A stretch of DNA of 64,000 bases from Symsagittifera roscoffensis (GCF_963678635.1 NC_087068.1:11102027-11166026); one strand, 5' to 3'; positions 11,812 through 24,235 are shown, numbered from the stretch's first letter. Numbers and translations: made by a program. Notes: a model not told the origin generated them from the letters alone.

Positions 11812-14602
11812 AAGCGCAGTAGTTTTTTCACTCATTGAAATAGCTTTTCCAGAGTCATGAACAAAAAATCCCAGAACTTCACAATAAAAACAATCATTTA
11901 TCTTATCGATGTAAAATTAGATACAGACAAGAAATCCAGCCACGAAAACTCAAATTTGAGCGAGAACAACGTCTAAGACTTTTTGAAAACTATTAGCGAA
12001 ACAAAAAAAAACACCTGAATAAATGGAAATTCACTTTTTTCATTAACACATGCTCACCATAGGAGAAGAGCTAGTTTGAATACGACATTGTCGAAAATCT
12101 AGACAAAGATGTTGACAACTCATTAGACAATGATGCCTATATGTCCGTTTCTCGGCAGGCCAACAACACTCTACGTAGTCAGGAGAGAGACAGAGGCTCA
12201 TACAGGTATTATACTTCACTTCGAAATTAAATCTCTTTAGCTCAGCTTCTAAAAAAACAAAGCTCGTTTGTTGATCATTTCTCTCGTGTGCGAATGGTCT
12301 AACATATTTCACTTTAGTCCCATTTCTCAACTTAAAAAAGAAGTGACAAAAGTAACAATGAAAAAAGTGACTCGTTTTTACTTTGCATTTTCATCCGCTT
12401 TACAAATTTGAAAAGTAGTTTTCAAAACCCTATGAACATTGGGAAGCTGAACAGATATACTCTTCTTAACACATTTAATGGGCATCTCTTAATTTAAAAA
12501 GATCAAAAAGATCAAGCAGTTGGCCATAATATCATTAAAACTATCATGAAAAGGGAAAATGTTTCTCTTTGTCTTGAACAATTTTCAACGTTTGAGTTTC
12601 AACGAAAAAAATATCACCTTAAAGCGCTTTTAATTAAAAAATATTTTAAAATTGAAAATTTTTCAATCAAAAGGACCTGGCATGAAAAAAGAGGATCACA
12701 AGATAACTTTTATTTTTAATTCAGAAGCCTATCAATTAAAATCCACCTCTGAAGCAATAAGTCACTTTTCCGCGTCATCTACATTCTTACTATTTTGTTC
12801 TGCTTCTTGTGCTTTCCATTTAGCAACCGAATGTAGAAAAAACTTAGTTTATGACTTGAACATTTTCGAAAAACAACCCAGCATATCAATTCGCTTTAAA
12901 TCATATCAACCTAAGACAAATTCGGTTTATTTGCTAAAAGGAAGGAAAAATGGCGCAACAAAACGTGAAAAACTCTAAATTCGAAGGTGGATTTTGAAGT
13001 CCCAGCGGAATACGCAAAATTGACTTTTGATTCTTTTCATCAAAAAAGTGACAATTAGAGGCAGATTTCAGCGAGCGCCTAAAACGCTATTTTTTGGTCG
13101 AAATAGGTGTTTTTTCTTCAAAAATGTGGCCTTTTTGTTTTAAAAAAGTTCGTAGGACGCAGAAATTTTGGTCAAAACACGGTCTTTACAATTTTTTTGA
13201 AAATCCGCTAGCCCCCATCCCCCTCTAAAAAATCCTAGCACGCCCCTGGTAAGAATCATAAATTGTTCTTGAAATACGAAGAGCTTTGATTCCATTTATT
13301 TTACTTTGAAACTCGAATTTGTAATTTTTTTTTCAAAAACAAGTCGGTATTTTTTCTGTTTCTTACATTCATTGACACTTTTCTAATTGTTAGTCCAAGT
13401 CAACGATCGATACTTGTGAGTGATTATTTAATCCAAAATATCCATTTTTCCCATGAAAAAAAATTAACACAAAGGCGACGCCATGCTTAGCAATGCTTTT
13501 GATGCAATATTAACATAGCATGGTAAGCTAGCCGACAGAGAATTAGGCTGAGGCAATTGGAGTCGAAATATATATTTGATAACAAATCAAACAATACGTC
13601 TACGATAACTTCACGCGCTTGGCTCGAATGAAGTTCAATTTCAGAAAAACTTGTCAAAAAACAATCTTAAGCGTTAAATTCGAGCAACTAAAGCCACTTA
13701 CTTGCCATAAAAATTTAACCACAAAAAAACCTATTTTTGCTCTTCACACGACACAATAAAATAGGACTAGGTCGATATAAAAAGTCGAAATTACTTCAGA
13801 TATATGAAATAAAAATCGAAAAATGCTTACTCGACAAAGAATCTGGATCCTGATTATGAAATAAGGGGTCCGGTTTTCACACGATTCTCCCCTCACGAAA
13901 TTATTGGCACATTTCGCGCCATTCATATTTCGCCGCTCAAATCGTCAATTAAGAAAGCGGCGATTAATTAATTGTTTAAGAAGTAAAGGGCGAAACGTGC
14001 GAGGACGAAATGTGTCAAATTTTGAGGGGCAAAAAGTGCTACTAAATTTGAGAGAAGCTAAATATGTGTGAAATTTTTTTTTGAAATTTTCGAATCACGA
14101 AATATGTGGTTCGAATCACGAGAGTAAGGGCTTCAATATGATATATCACTCAACCCAGTCTGATGGTTACTTGAGGTACCTGATTTTGTATTAAAAACAA
14201 AAAGAACAAACTAAAACACACTCAAATACAAAGTTCCTTACCATTTTCAATGGTCGAAACAACAACAAATTTAATTCTACCGTTGAAATAGACTGAGCAT
14301 ATACAGCAGCTTCGAAAAAAAACCAATTCTAAAGATTTTCTACTCTATGATCTTATATCTTATCTACAGAATTACTTAATTTCATTTTTAATTATTTTGA
14401 GCGTATATCAATTGATGCCATCAATGATTTAACCAACTGTAACTGATAAAAGTCAATAGACTATTTTCGAACATCAATGAATTGTTTGAAAACTTTCGAA
14501 AGTATAAAAATCCTCAAATCTCGGAAATCAAAAAGACTTTAGCAGTTAAATTTAAAAGCCAAACTTACAACCTCAAAAACTCTGCCAGTAGCGCGACCTA
14601 AA
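11812..14602. repeat. 2.79-kb tandem duplication, copy 2
   Basis: Second copy of the 9023-11811 unit. It ends where 'cgacctaaaa' is followed by new sequence at about 14603. Differences include one extra A near 12005 and substitutions near 11893, 11911, 12240, 12480, 12663, 13051, 13207 and 13451. No gene was recognised in the unit. Confidence 0.9.
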
Positions 14603-15081
14603 AATGAGACCTTCAAACTGAGATTTATTTGAAACTGTTTTTAGAAACTTTTTAGAAAACTCATAAATCGCCATATCTAAAAAAAATGAATGGAGCAGTC
14701 AAACGTTGGGGCCCTACTCGGAACCCCTGTGCGAAATCTGACGGGTCCCTATTTTAGGGCTGCTTATTTTTTCAAATTTTAAGAAAACGAAAACTTTTAA
14801 CTATTTACTGAAACACAAACTTTTAAATGTTTGAGTTGCAAAACAGGAAAAACATTCGCACTCCATGGGATGCATGGTAAATAGCGTATAGGACTTCGCA
14901 TTCAGTAATTTGCATTCAGTAATTCGTATGGATAAAGTGGCGTATTTCAACATCGGTATAAAATAATGTAAAATGATGACTTGAGAAGGCAGCATTTCAA
15001 ACGTAAGCATTTCAAACACGTCAACCCAGGGTCTTTTTAAAAAAGGGCGCAGTAAAAAGCCAGTTACATAATTTATTAAAT

Positions 15082-15085
<4 letters not shown>
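14603..15085. other. Intergenic, nothing recognised
   Basis: AT-rich sequence. The phrase 'ggggccctactcggaaccc' at 14709 is locally GC-rich but unidentified. A minus-strand ORF here owes its start to the adjacent GATA microsatellite and is not credible. Confidence 0.4.
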
Positions 15086-15150
<65 letters not shown>

Positions 15151-15162
15151 GATAGATAGATA
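15086..15162 (+). repeat. (GATA)n microsatellite
   Basis: About 19 tetranucleotide units of GATA with one interruption (gataaata) near 15137, followed by tacacaca. A simple-sequence locus, probably length-variable. Confidence 0.98.
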
Positions 15163-15369
15163 CACACATCGAATATGGATGAATAGATTGCTCTCACAAA
15201 TGCAAAAAACTGGTTATTGTGCCGACCTCTCTTTACAAATTGAAAACAAAAATAGGTTTTTTTTGCGATTTTTTTATTCTTCTTTACTTTTGATACAAGT
15301 TGAAAATTTGTCTTTGGTCAGAACATTCTACGCTTCTTGCACAGCAACCGGCTATCTTTGTTTTCAATT

Positions 15370-15830
15370 AAAACAAGACTGCTCGTATCAGGGCAAAGCC
15401 CTGAATGTTCCGACTGCCTTTTAAGGTTTATGGAGCAGTAATAACATTGAGAAATTAAATAAAACAATGAAAAAAAAAGTACAAAAAGATTGATTTCGCT
15501 CCATGTAACAAATCAATTACGGCAAATAAGCTTCTTTTAACCCATTTGGAACGATTTCTAAGACGGATCAACTCTCCACTTACGCGTTAAAAGCGCGAAA
15601 TATATCGCGCGTTAATTGTCCCAAATTGGCCAAAATGGCACTCTTTATACCCCCATAACTTTACGAAAAATGATCACAGGTGAAATATCTTTTCAAATTT
15701 GGGATCAGGACAACAATACCTTTCGAAGGATAAAAATTCCGTCAAAAATGGCTAGTTAAAAAGTCGAAATTTGTCTGAAGAAAAAAAACCCACCCCGAGC
15801 ACAAATATTCCGTTACTCAAAGCACATCAA
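15370..15830 (+). repeat. Hairpin repeat family R1, copy 1
   Basis: One of three good copies (also 26113-26645 and, inverted, 33945-34485). It opens with 'gactgctcg' and a perfect hairpin (TCAGGGC, AAA, GCCCTGA at 15388-15404). It then has a conserved central palindrome (gcgcgaaatatatcgcgc near 15593) and ends in 'cgagcacaaatattccgtta'. There is no coding capacity, and it is probably a non-autonomous transposon. A 'tgcacagcaaccggctat' fragment of another family lies just upstream. Confidence 0.7.
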
Positions 15831-16401
15831 ACTCGCCCCGTTGATCTATCAAAATTATGCAAAATGAGTCAGCTAGGATCGCATCTCGCATATCATTTTT
15901 AAAAACAGACGGAAGCATAGCATGTGTGTCGATTAGCATGCCATCCCAATTAATGCAGTTGATTTCTCGCTAATTCAAGGTTGGTGTTCTTTGAGTTTAC
16001 CATTCTGGATTGACTTCTTGCCTTGGTCAAACAATGAAGAAAAAGTACTTTTTATTCACACTTTTTACGCAGATTAAGAATTTAATAGACAACATCATTT
16101 CAGTAGATCTAAATTGGTATAATTGACACCTAATCGCCTATTAAAGCATGCTAAAAAGCGACCAAACGTCGCAATTATAAATAGCAAAAATTGATCGCAA
16201 GGCAATTTAATGAGGATTATTTGCTAAGTAGTTCCGCGAAACATTCCATATCGAATCCCACGCCCGCTATGGCATGGCCTTTTGGTTGCTCAGCATTGTC
16301 AACTTAATCTATTTCGAATTAGTTCCACAATTAATATAGAAAATTGCTCTGCGACGAATTGTCGCTTTTTCAAAGACTACGAATTGCCGCCTGCAACGAG
16401 G

Positions 16402-16532
16402 CAGTACAACAGTGCCGAAATACAAAAATGCCGAAAAAAAAATTGGTTGAAAAGTGCGTAAAATCATCAAATTTTGGCACTATTGAACATTATTTCATTT
16501 TTTGGCTCTGTTATACTTCGGCACTGTTGAAC
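16402..16532. mobile_element. Short TIR element, CAGTGCCG family, copy 1
   Basis: The left end reads 'cagtacaacagtgccgaaa'. The reverse complement of the right end reads 'gttcaacagtgccgaag', giving terminal inverted repeats around a core of about 90 bp. The same termini bound a larger copy at 37624-38995. No clear target duplication was found. Confidence 0.6.
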
Positions 16533-16597
16533 GCCCTCTTCCTGAGACCAATTGTCGCTACACTGCTTATCGTTGTTAAGGACGGGTACCTCCTGTA

Positions 16598-17044
16598 GGG
16601 GGTCTAGGAAATTAGACGATAAGCAAATTAGACGGATGCTACAAAAACGAAATTAGACGGAATTTAATTTTGACAAAAAAGCCGTGAAAAGAAAGGGGCC
16701 AACAAAATTTTTTCATAAGAGTCAAGTTTCACAAATACGAAAAGAACATAAAATGTCAATACCTATCAAAACAATTCGTGTAAATGAACAAAAAATGTCA
16801 AATCCGAATACTACAAGGCAGTTTTGAATTGAATAAATTATGCATGATTGACTTGTAAAACTTTTGGCTACCGAAATTTAACTAATGTCTACAAACAATT
16901 ATATTTTTCTCTCACAATTTGTCTGCAAACAATTTTAATTTCTCTCACTTTCGTCTATCTTCCCACAATTGCAGTTCTGCAAAATCGTCTATATTCCTTT
17001 TAAGTAGCTCCGTCTAATTTGCTTATCGTCTAATTTCTCAACCC
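16598..17044. mobile_element. Mutator-like non-autonomous element (TTAGACG family), copy A
   Basis: 447 bp between direct repeats ACCTCCTGTA (16588-16597 and 17045-17054). The terminal inverted repeats of about 35 bp start GGGG and contain 'aaattagacgataagc', with further TTAGACG motifs just inside. A 9-10 bp target duplication and G-rich TIRs suggest the Mutator (MULE) superfamily. No transposase is present. Confidence 0.8.
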
Positions 17045-17128
17045 ACCTCCTGTAGCAGTAACATCAGCCATGGGCGTGGGGCTCTATATGATTACTTATC
17101 AACTGCATTATTCTTAACGCAGAGATAC

Positions 17129-17603
17129 GGGGGCTAGGAAATTAGACGATAAGCAAATTAGACGTGACCAACAAAAACGAACTTAGACGTTAAATTGTTT
17201 TTGCAAAACTAGCATTTTAGACGGAAATCAAAGGGCTAACAAAACTTATTGCTTAAAACAAGTTTTCATAATTACAAAAATAATATATGATCCCATTGCA
17301 TATCAAAATATTTGTCTCAATTGATTTATAAAATGTTAATTTCAAGATTATAAAACATTTTTGAAATGCATAAGTTATACAATTGAGGCATGTGAAAAAT
17401 GCGGAATGTGAAAATAGCGGCATGTGAAAAGTTGATTTGCATTTAAGAAAGCTGAACGAAAGTTAATTGTAGTCGGTAAACAAATTTCAGACTCGGACAA
17501 TACAATTACGTCTAATTTCCCATATTTGCAATTTTGCATCGACATCTAAATTCGTTTTTGTTGGTCACGTCTAATTTGCTTTTCGTATAATTTCCTAGGC
17601 CCC
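17129..17603. mobile_element. Mutator-like non-autonomous element (TTAGACG family), copy B
   Basis: 475 bp between direct repeats CAGAGATAC (17120-17128 and 17604-17612). The termini match copy A (GGGGGCTAGGAAATTAGACG and an inverted partner), but the interior is diverged. It lies only 85 bp from copy A. Confidence 0.8.
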
Positions 17604-17612
17604 CAGAGATAC

Positions 17613-19495
17613 AGTAGCGGCTTTGGGAGGGGGTGGGGAAGTGGTGCGGACGCAAAGTCAGCTCTAAGATGTTTCAAAAGGCGACAATAGACACAAAATT
17701 CAGATTTCGGCTTTTCCAAAAAACACTGTAAGCCGCTTTGTTTTTAAGTTTTGAAATTAAAATTGAAATCACGCGCGCAATAACAAATTGAAAAAGCCCT
17801 TATTTTAGTTAGTAGCAATTCCAATGTTATTTAAAGGGATAAACATCATATGTGCTTGACTGCAAAATAAATAGGGCAACTGTTTTCAAAATAAGGTAAA
17901 CAGAATTCTATTCTACTATTTACCATTTGAAAGTATATCGAATTACTTTAGAATTTTTAAATACGAAATACTGAAGAAGAGCATTAAAACTTGAATTGAA
18001 ATTTCAACGTATTTAGCTTATCCATACGGTAGCTCTATGAATGCCAAGGATCTTCAAAAAACTAATCCTCCACGGCTATTGCCTTCATTTCCATTAGACC
18101 TATAAACCTGCTATTTCATTTCAGTTATTTTTAGCAGCTCCCACGTGCTTTCACTGTATGGGTGGTTCTTTTTTTCTAATTAAAAACGGATATGTATTAT
18201 TTAACCAAAAACTGTTTGATCTTCTATTGCGAATGGTTTTATATTAAATTGACTCCATACATACAGACTATAAAGACCCTGTTTTGCCCAGGCGTGGAAG
18301 GCGCCTTTGGAAAAGTTTGGGTGGTCAGAAGGTCGAATCCCCCGAAAGGGATGGGGGGTATAAGAATCTACTGTTACATTTAAGGGACTCTAGCGAACCG
18401 CCGAATCTCCAATGCAAATTCCCAGTCGGCAAATTCTTATGAACGAAAAATGCTCAATTTTCAGAAGAAAAAAAGAAAAATTGTCCCAGTAGAAAAAAAA
18501 GGTATCAAATTTTTCGCAAGATCATCAAAGTGTATCAACAGTTACCCAAGGAGACGTAAAGACGACTGATAAAAAGTATTTCAGAAAAAATGAAATCGTT
18601 TTTTTTTTCATCTGAAGATGAACATTTACACAGAGACGAAGTAGAGCTTCGCAACAAAAGGTTGAAGAAAACACTCACAATATGAGAAATAAAATCGCAG
18701 ACGTTAAATATTTTTTCAGAAATAGTTATCAAGCGGCAACTAAGCCAAAAAATGTGTGCTAAGCAGTTCTGAAATTATAACATTTTAATCTTTTTGTATT
18801 TCAGGAAGAGGGGAGCTTACACGTATATTTTCCTTTAAGCACGGCAAAATTATGCTAATAAGCCGAAAACACAAGTCGAAACCATTCAAACCAAATAAAG
18901 CTTTTCAGCGAAAAAAAAAAACAGGAAAATTCCGTGACGTGGTAAATAAACCGACAAAAGAGATAGTCCGACAATAATCAGAAAAGCAATTAAACGAAAA
19001 ACTTCTTGAAAAAAAATTTTCAGTTTGAAAACAAAACAGGTCCTGACCGCATTAGAACATAGGACATTTGTCATTCCAGGCATAGTCGTTTTCTTCAGGC
19101 CAAGTAGGGTGCAGATGGCAAGAAATATCAAAATTAATCAACTGATTTTGTTAATCAAGTTATTCACCTTGAAAAAATCTATATTAAGATTTGATAACAC
19201 TTGCTAATCAAAAGAGCGATGACAAGAAGTTCAGTTCGAAAACAGATAGCTGTTCTCACTCAACTTAAAAAACAGCCACAAAAAGGAAGACCTTCAGAGT
19301 AATTATTAAGTTTATTTACATCAGCTGAATTCTGATTTTTTGTGCCGAACTATTCTCCAAAAAAACTATCAACTCACACCGAGCTCATCTTAATCTTTGT
19401 ATATATTAAATATCAGATGCATATACCTTGACTAAGAAAATATATGCGCCTCTATTTTTTTTCTTTAAATACCCCTCCTGCCCTCTCCTTTACAG
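17613..19495. other. Intergenic or long intron, SINE-like fragments
   Basis: At 18288-18348 a B-box-like 'aaggtcgaatccccc' recurs in similar context at 55.10-55.15 kb. At 18626-18660 the motif 'cacagagacgaagtagagcttcgca' belongs to the GAAGC...GCTTCGC hairpin repeats scattered in the window. If the exon at 19.5 kb belongs to CSP, all this is intron. Confidence 0.4.
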
Positions 19496-19721
19496 GTCGT
19501 CTGAGAAGAGATCGAAATCAGAACGGGGCAGAGACAGGACCAGACAGAGTAGACATCAAGGTGGGGGGAGCAGCAGGGGATCCCGAAGTCCCCCGAAAGA
19601 CGAAGAGGGCGAAAGAGAGAGGGTGAGTCGGAAATCGAAGAGCCAGCCTCCGGACAGGCGAAAGAGAACAACTGTCAGCAAAGTGGGGTCTTCGATGCGG
19701 CCAGAAGAAGAATACAAATAA
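19496..19721 (+). CDS. Terminal exon encoding an Arg/Ser-rich tail, possible alternative 3' exon of CSP
   Basis: A strong acceptor precedes it: a run of C and T from 19472 ending in TTTACAG. The open frame then runs 75 codons to TAA at 19719-19721. The product is rich in Arg, Ser, Lys and Glu (segments such as SSEKRSKSERGRDRTRQ), like RS-domain tails. The exon needs one base to complete a phase-2 codon. CSP exon 4 ends in phase 2 (GG at 8010-8011), so splicing 4 to this exon would replace the exon 5 tail and give a 249-residue protein. It is GC-richer than its surroundings. I do not recognise a homologue of the tail. Alternatively it is the last exon of another, unseen plus-strand gene. Confidence 0.5.
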
Positions 19722-20029
19722 TTCGGAGAAAGATTTCTAAAGGGCTTCATTCTAATGAAAGTTCTGAACGATCGAAAAAATTTGTCATAGTCTCTTACCT
19801 AACTGTTACGCTTTCGTTTAGAATTTTGATTTTTTATGAATGCTTCTTTGATTTTTTTTCCAGTGGCCTAACCGGGTTCAATATTTAATCGGAGAATCCT
19901 TTACAAAACAAGCAAATTCCCTTCAGACCGAACATAGAAGCACAAAACGCACAACTAGAGAAAAATAAAAATGGCTTTCTGAATAGCATACACTAGCAAG
20001 CCTGTCTCAAATTATTAATGTGCTCGCAA

Positions 20030-21990
20030 AAAGTTAGTTGTTGTTCAAATCAAGCTATGAAACTTTAACAAAATTCAAGTTATTTCATGAATCAAAACGG
20101 AGGGCGCAAAGTTAAAAGTTTTCTAAGCAATCTACTACAGATATAAAACTCAGATGACAAAAAAATTAATTTTTTCTGCTGAAGCTATTTAAGCGATGAA
20201 ACTTCAAATATTTCAAATTACTTCAAGTTATTTCAAGACCGAATCAGTGTGCGATAAGCTCAAAAATTTCTAAACCAGCTATTCCAGCTATGAAACTTTG
20301 AAAAATTTCAAAGTCATATCATAGAGCGAACCCGTTGGTGTTAGTTTTTCGAGCAAGCTATTCATGCTATGAAACGTTTTAAGTTATAACATAAAGGGGA
20401 TCGGATAGCATAAAGAAAAATTGTAGTTTTTCTAAGCAAGCTCTTAAATTTAAGAATCTTTGAAACGAATTGAATCGGATGGCAAACGTTGACGTTTTCA
20501 TATTGCAGCTAATCAAGCAATGAAATTTAGAAACATTTTAAGCTTTTCATAGAGCAGATCGCTCCGCAAAAAATCAATTGTTTAGGAAGCTACTCAAGCT
20601 ATGAAATGCTTCAGGTAGTTTCAGGCTAAACCTAATCGCGAAAAGTTTTCTGAGCAAATTATTCAAGCTGTGGAACTTGGCTATATTTCAAGATATTTCA
20701 TGAAAGGAATCGGATTGCGAATAGTTTAATATTTCCTGTTGGAGCCAAATTAAATTTTTCTAAGCGAAATAATCTAGCAATGAAACTTTGAAAAATTTCG
20801 AATTATTTCATAGAGCAAATCAGTGCGCAAGTTGTTTTAAGCAAGCTATTGAAGCTATGAAAATTCGAAATACTTCAAGTTGTTTCTTAGACCGAAACGT
20901 TTCGTTTTTGTGAATGAAGCTATTCAAGCTTTAGATTTATAAAAAATTTCGTGTTATTTCAGAGACCGAATCAGTTTGCAAAAAGTTCATGTTTTTCATA
21001 AGCAAACCACTCGAGCTATGAAGCTTTGAAATATTTCAATTTAATTTACAGACCAAATCGGTTCGCGAAAAATTCAAGCTATGAAACCTTGAAATAATCC
21101 AAGTTGTTTTAAAGGCCGAATCGTGTTGTTTGCAGAAAGCTTCAGCAAGCTAAATAGTTCAAGTTATCTCATAGATCGAATCAGTTCGCAAGAGTAAAGG
21201 GTTTTTTAGCAAGCCATCCCAGCTATGAAACTTAGACACAATTTAAGTAATTTCATAGACCGATTCGGCTCGCAAAATGTACTTCTCAGCATTTCATTGA
21301 AGCCATAAAACTTCCAATTTTTTAAAAACTTTATAGGTAGAGCAAATATTTTTGCAAAAAAAATTACTATGGAAGCTATTCAAGCAAGGAATCTTTAAAA
21401 TATTTCTAAGCAAACTATTCAAGCCATGAAACTTCGAAAGATTTCAAGTTACTTCATAGATCTATTGGGTTCGCAAAAAAGTTCGATTTTCCAGAGCAAG
21501 CTATTGAAGCTATGAAATATCGAAAAATTTAAAGTTGTTTTTTTTTTAAACCAAATTGGTTCGCGAAAAACAAAAGTTTTTCTAAGCAAGCTATTTAAGC
21601 TATGAAACTTTGATTTATTTCAAACTATTTCATAGACCGAATCGTTTTACGAAAAGCCTAAGTTGTTCTTAGCAAGCTATTAAAGCTCTGAAACTTTGAA
21701 ATATTTCAAGATATTTCAAAAGGCAAATCAGTTTGCAAAAAATTTGCTTAGAAAAGGTTTACGAAAAGTTTTGCTTAATTAAGATTTTTTGCAAAACGAT
21801 TCGGTCTATGAAATAGCTTGAAATATTTCAAACTTTTTCTGAGCATGTTATTCATGCGATCAAACTTCGAAAAAAAAATCAATTTGCTTCATCAAAGTGT
21901 CATATGTTTTCTAAGCAAGCTATTGAGGCGATAAAGCTTTGATTTCTTTCAAAATTTTTCAAAGCGCAGATCGGTTTGCAAAAAACTAGT
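20030..21990 (+). repeat. Degenerate ~86-bp satellite array, block 1
   Basis: Roughly two dozen diverged monomers, each with 'agcaagctattcaagctatg', then 'aaactttgaaatatttcaag', then 'tttcatagaccgaatcgg' and 'ttcgcaaaaagt'. Spacing measured at 21497, 21584 and 21671 is 87 nt. The same monomer forms a second block at 29690-31700. There are no usable ORFs. Confidence 0.8.
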
Positions 21991-22484
21991 TTTCTTCAAA
22001 GAGGTTGCTGTTTGTAGTTGGCTCATTTCAGAATGAAATCTATCTGAAAATGCAAATTTTCGGAAAAATGGACATGTACTGCGTAGCCTTGAAAATGAAT
22101 TGAGTTCCTCTGGTCTAAAAAAAAACATTCCAAACTTAAGAAAGTTTGAAAGTTCTTGAATATTCTTGGTCTTCTCTTAAGCATCAAGCCTAAAGAGTTT
22201 TTTAAACGTTGTATTCGACATAGCAAAAACAGTGCGTTCAGTTAAACATTGGGTCCATAGCGCATTCCGACTTTCATTTTATGTATAATATTGCCGAAAA
22301 TTCAACTGAGGAAATGAGCCGAAAAAAAACCAACATAAGATAGCCCGATAATGCTCCATTTTCATAAAGCAGATACATTCCAGTTTCCAGAAAGTGCAAT
22401 AAGGACTGACCATTTTCGTTCCAAGCAATCCAGGTAGCGTTCGGGAAAAATAGTAAATGGAATTTAATCTTAAAAAAACTAGAC

Positions 22485-22790
22485 TGCGCCTATCAAGGCA
22501 AAGATTTAAATGTTCCAACTGCCCATTGAGATTTAAAGATTAAGTCATCTTTCAGAGAAATTCGAAAACTGAAAAAAAAGAAAAAAGAAAACAAATTAAC
22601 ACTTAATCGGATTTTCCAAAATTATATCCACCACACGCTATTAAAAGCACAAAGTTATGTAAATTCGCGTCTAACGATATTTTATTAGTTGTAAATACTG
22701 CCCCAAACCAAATTGGAATAATTTCTGAGCCAGATAAAGTAACCGCATATGTTTTAATAGAAGGAAAGTTAAACATGAGCAGCAATTTCG
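22485..22790 (+). repeat. Old subfamily member related to R1
   Basis: It opens with 'ctgcgcctatcaaggcaaag' and 'gttccaactgccc', recalling the R1 start. It continues with 'aaagcacaaagttatgtaaatt' and 'ctgagccagataaagtaacc'. A close copy of this second part is at 25390-25590. Confidence 0.5.
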
Positions 22791-22794
22791 ATTA

Positions 22795-23530
22795 TTCGTT
22801 CAGAATTGAGATTTTGCAAATGCTTTTTTGATTTTTTTTATTATTACCACAGGCATAAATCATGTGAATTATGTATTCCGATAACCATTTACAAAATAAG
22901 ATCAAGCAAAATAAAACTAGCCAAATTTCAGAACTTGAAGCTGATTCGCAAGAAAAACGTGCAAAACAGCCGAAATGGAACTTGAGGAAAAACCCCAAAA
23001 CGGTTTCCTTCTTCTGAAAAGTTTGATCAAAAAACAAAGCTGGTATCTATTTTTCAAAACTAGAGATCTCCATGCGTTTATATTAGAAGAGTATCACAAA
23101 GCCCGTGTAGAAAAGTTTCCTTCTCCTGAAAGTATGATCCAAATATTATATCTGGTATCTTTTAATTCGAATGGCAGGAAAACGTTTGTCCTAGTCTCTG
23201 ACCTAATTGCTACGCTTTCATTTCGAATTCTGATTTTTTTGAATGCTTCTTTGATTTTTAATGAATTCCAGCGGCCTAACCGGAATTATCATTTAATAGG
23301 AGAATCTTTTACAAAATGTGCAAAAAAATTTCAGAGCAATCATTAAGTAAATTTAGCTCAATTAGCAAGCTTGAAGATGATCCTCGCAAGAAAAACTTAC
23401 GGAAATGAAATTTGAGGAAAAATCCAAAAAAGGTTTCCTTCTCCTGAAAAGTTTGATCCAAAAAACAAAGCTGGTATCTATTTTTCCAAACTCTATGCGT
23501 TTATGTTACGAGAGTATCACAAAGCCCGGG
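22795..23530 (+). repeat. Two tandem copies of a ~430-bp dispersed repeat
   Basis: 22795-23105 and 23245-23530 share long blocks such as 'gtttccttctcctgaaaagt' and 'ctggtatctatttttc' at about 430-nt spacing. A fragment of the same repeat lies at 19780-19965 ('gcttctttgatttttt' then 'ggcctaaccgg'). A 123-codon ORF spans the first junction but is not conserved between copies. Confidence 0.6.
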
Positions 23531-23960
23531 TAATTGAAAAGAAAAAGAAACTCATGTAATTTTAATCTTAAAAAAAAAAACATTTTTTTTTAGGTAAAAC
23601 CAGTTTTGCAGAAAAAAAATTCATCAAACCGAGTTGTAAAAATTCAACTAATTTAAAAAGTGCAGAGGGGAACGTTCAATTTCTGTTTCCCTTAAATTGA
23701 CGCAAAAATAGGTCACTAAGCTACTAAAAAATCGGCCGAATAAAGTTTTGAATCGAACAAAAAAAATTAAAATAGGAAACACGAAAAAAGGTACAGCAAA
23801 TTTCAAATTCCAGGAGTAAAAAAAAATAATGAAAATTGCGTGCAGCTATATAAAAAAAACGATTCCAAGAAGAAGCAACTAAACCGAAAAAAAAACATAA
23901 GAGGACAATTAATAGGCCGAAAGTTTTATTTGTACAGAATATTTCTTATTTGAAAAAAAC

Positions 23961-24032
23961 AAGCCCGGGTCAGATTCGAACAAAGGCCCTTTGTGTCCTA
24001 CGCGTACTCGTTACCTCCAGGCTAAAAGCGCG
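23961..24032 (-). repeat. tRNA-like SINE head
   Basis: Minus-strand A-box-like TAGCCTGGAGGTAACG and B-box-like TGTTCGAATCTG are at tRNA spacing, with a CCCGGG motif after. It is probably the head of a tRNA-derived SINE; arm pairing is incomplete. Confidence 0.45.
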
Positions 24033-24050
24033 AGGAACGCTAGGAAATTT

Positions 24051-24235
24051 TAACACAGAGGCGAAGCGAGAACACGACAAACAGCAGCTCTAGAATTCTA
24101 AAAAGTGCAATAAGAAAAAGTAAACATAAGCCTCGAATTAAAAAAATTTCGGCAAGGTCTCGGATTCGAACCTACGACCTACAGTTACCAAGAAAATATG
24201 AGTCTCACGAACTTACCACTCAGCCACGGACGCTT
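24051..24235 (-). repeat. tRNA-derived SINE (Leu/Ser-like head)
   Basis: On the minus strand 24234-24151 carries TGGCTGAGTGGTAAG (A box) and a consensus GGTTCGAATCC (B box), with extra sequence between as in tRNAs with long variable arms. The flank at 24051-24120 has 'gaggcgaag' and 'cagctctagaa...agtgcaataa', shared with the copy at 32930-33105. Confidence 0.6.

Noticed and set aside
9253-12330. Paired 95-codon minus-strand ORFs conserved in both duplication copies
   Set aside because: Conservation only reflects the very recent duplication. No domain or coding signature was seen.
14801-15169. 122-codon minus-strand ORF
   Set aside because: Its N-terminus is translation of the GATA microsatellite, and the remainder lacks any recognisable feature.
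22975-23346. 123-codon plus-strand ORF
   Set aside because: It spans the junction of two repeat copies, and the frame is not kept in the second copy.
24151-24234. Functional tRNA gene on the minus strand
   Set aside because: The A and B boxes are good, but the acceptor arms do not pair and the unit is embedded in a repeat shared with 33.0 kb.
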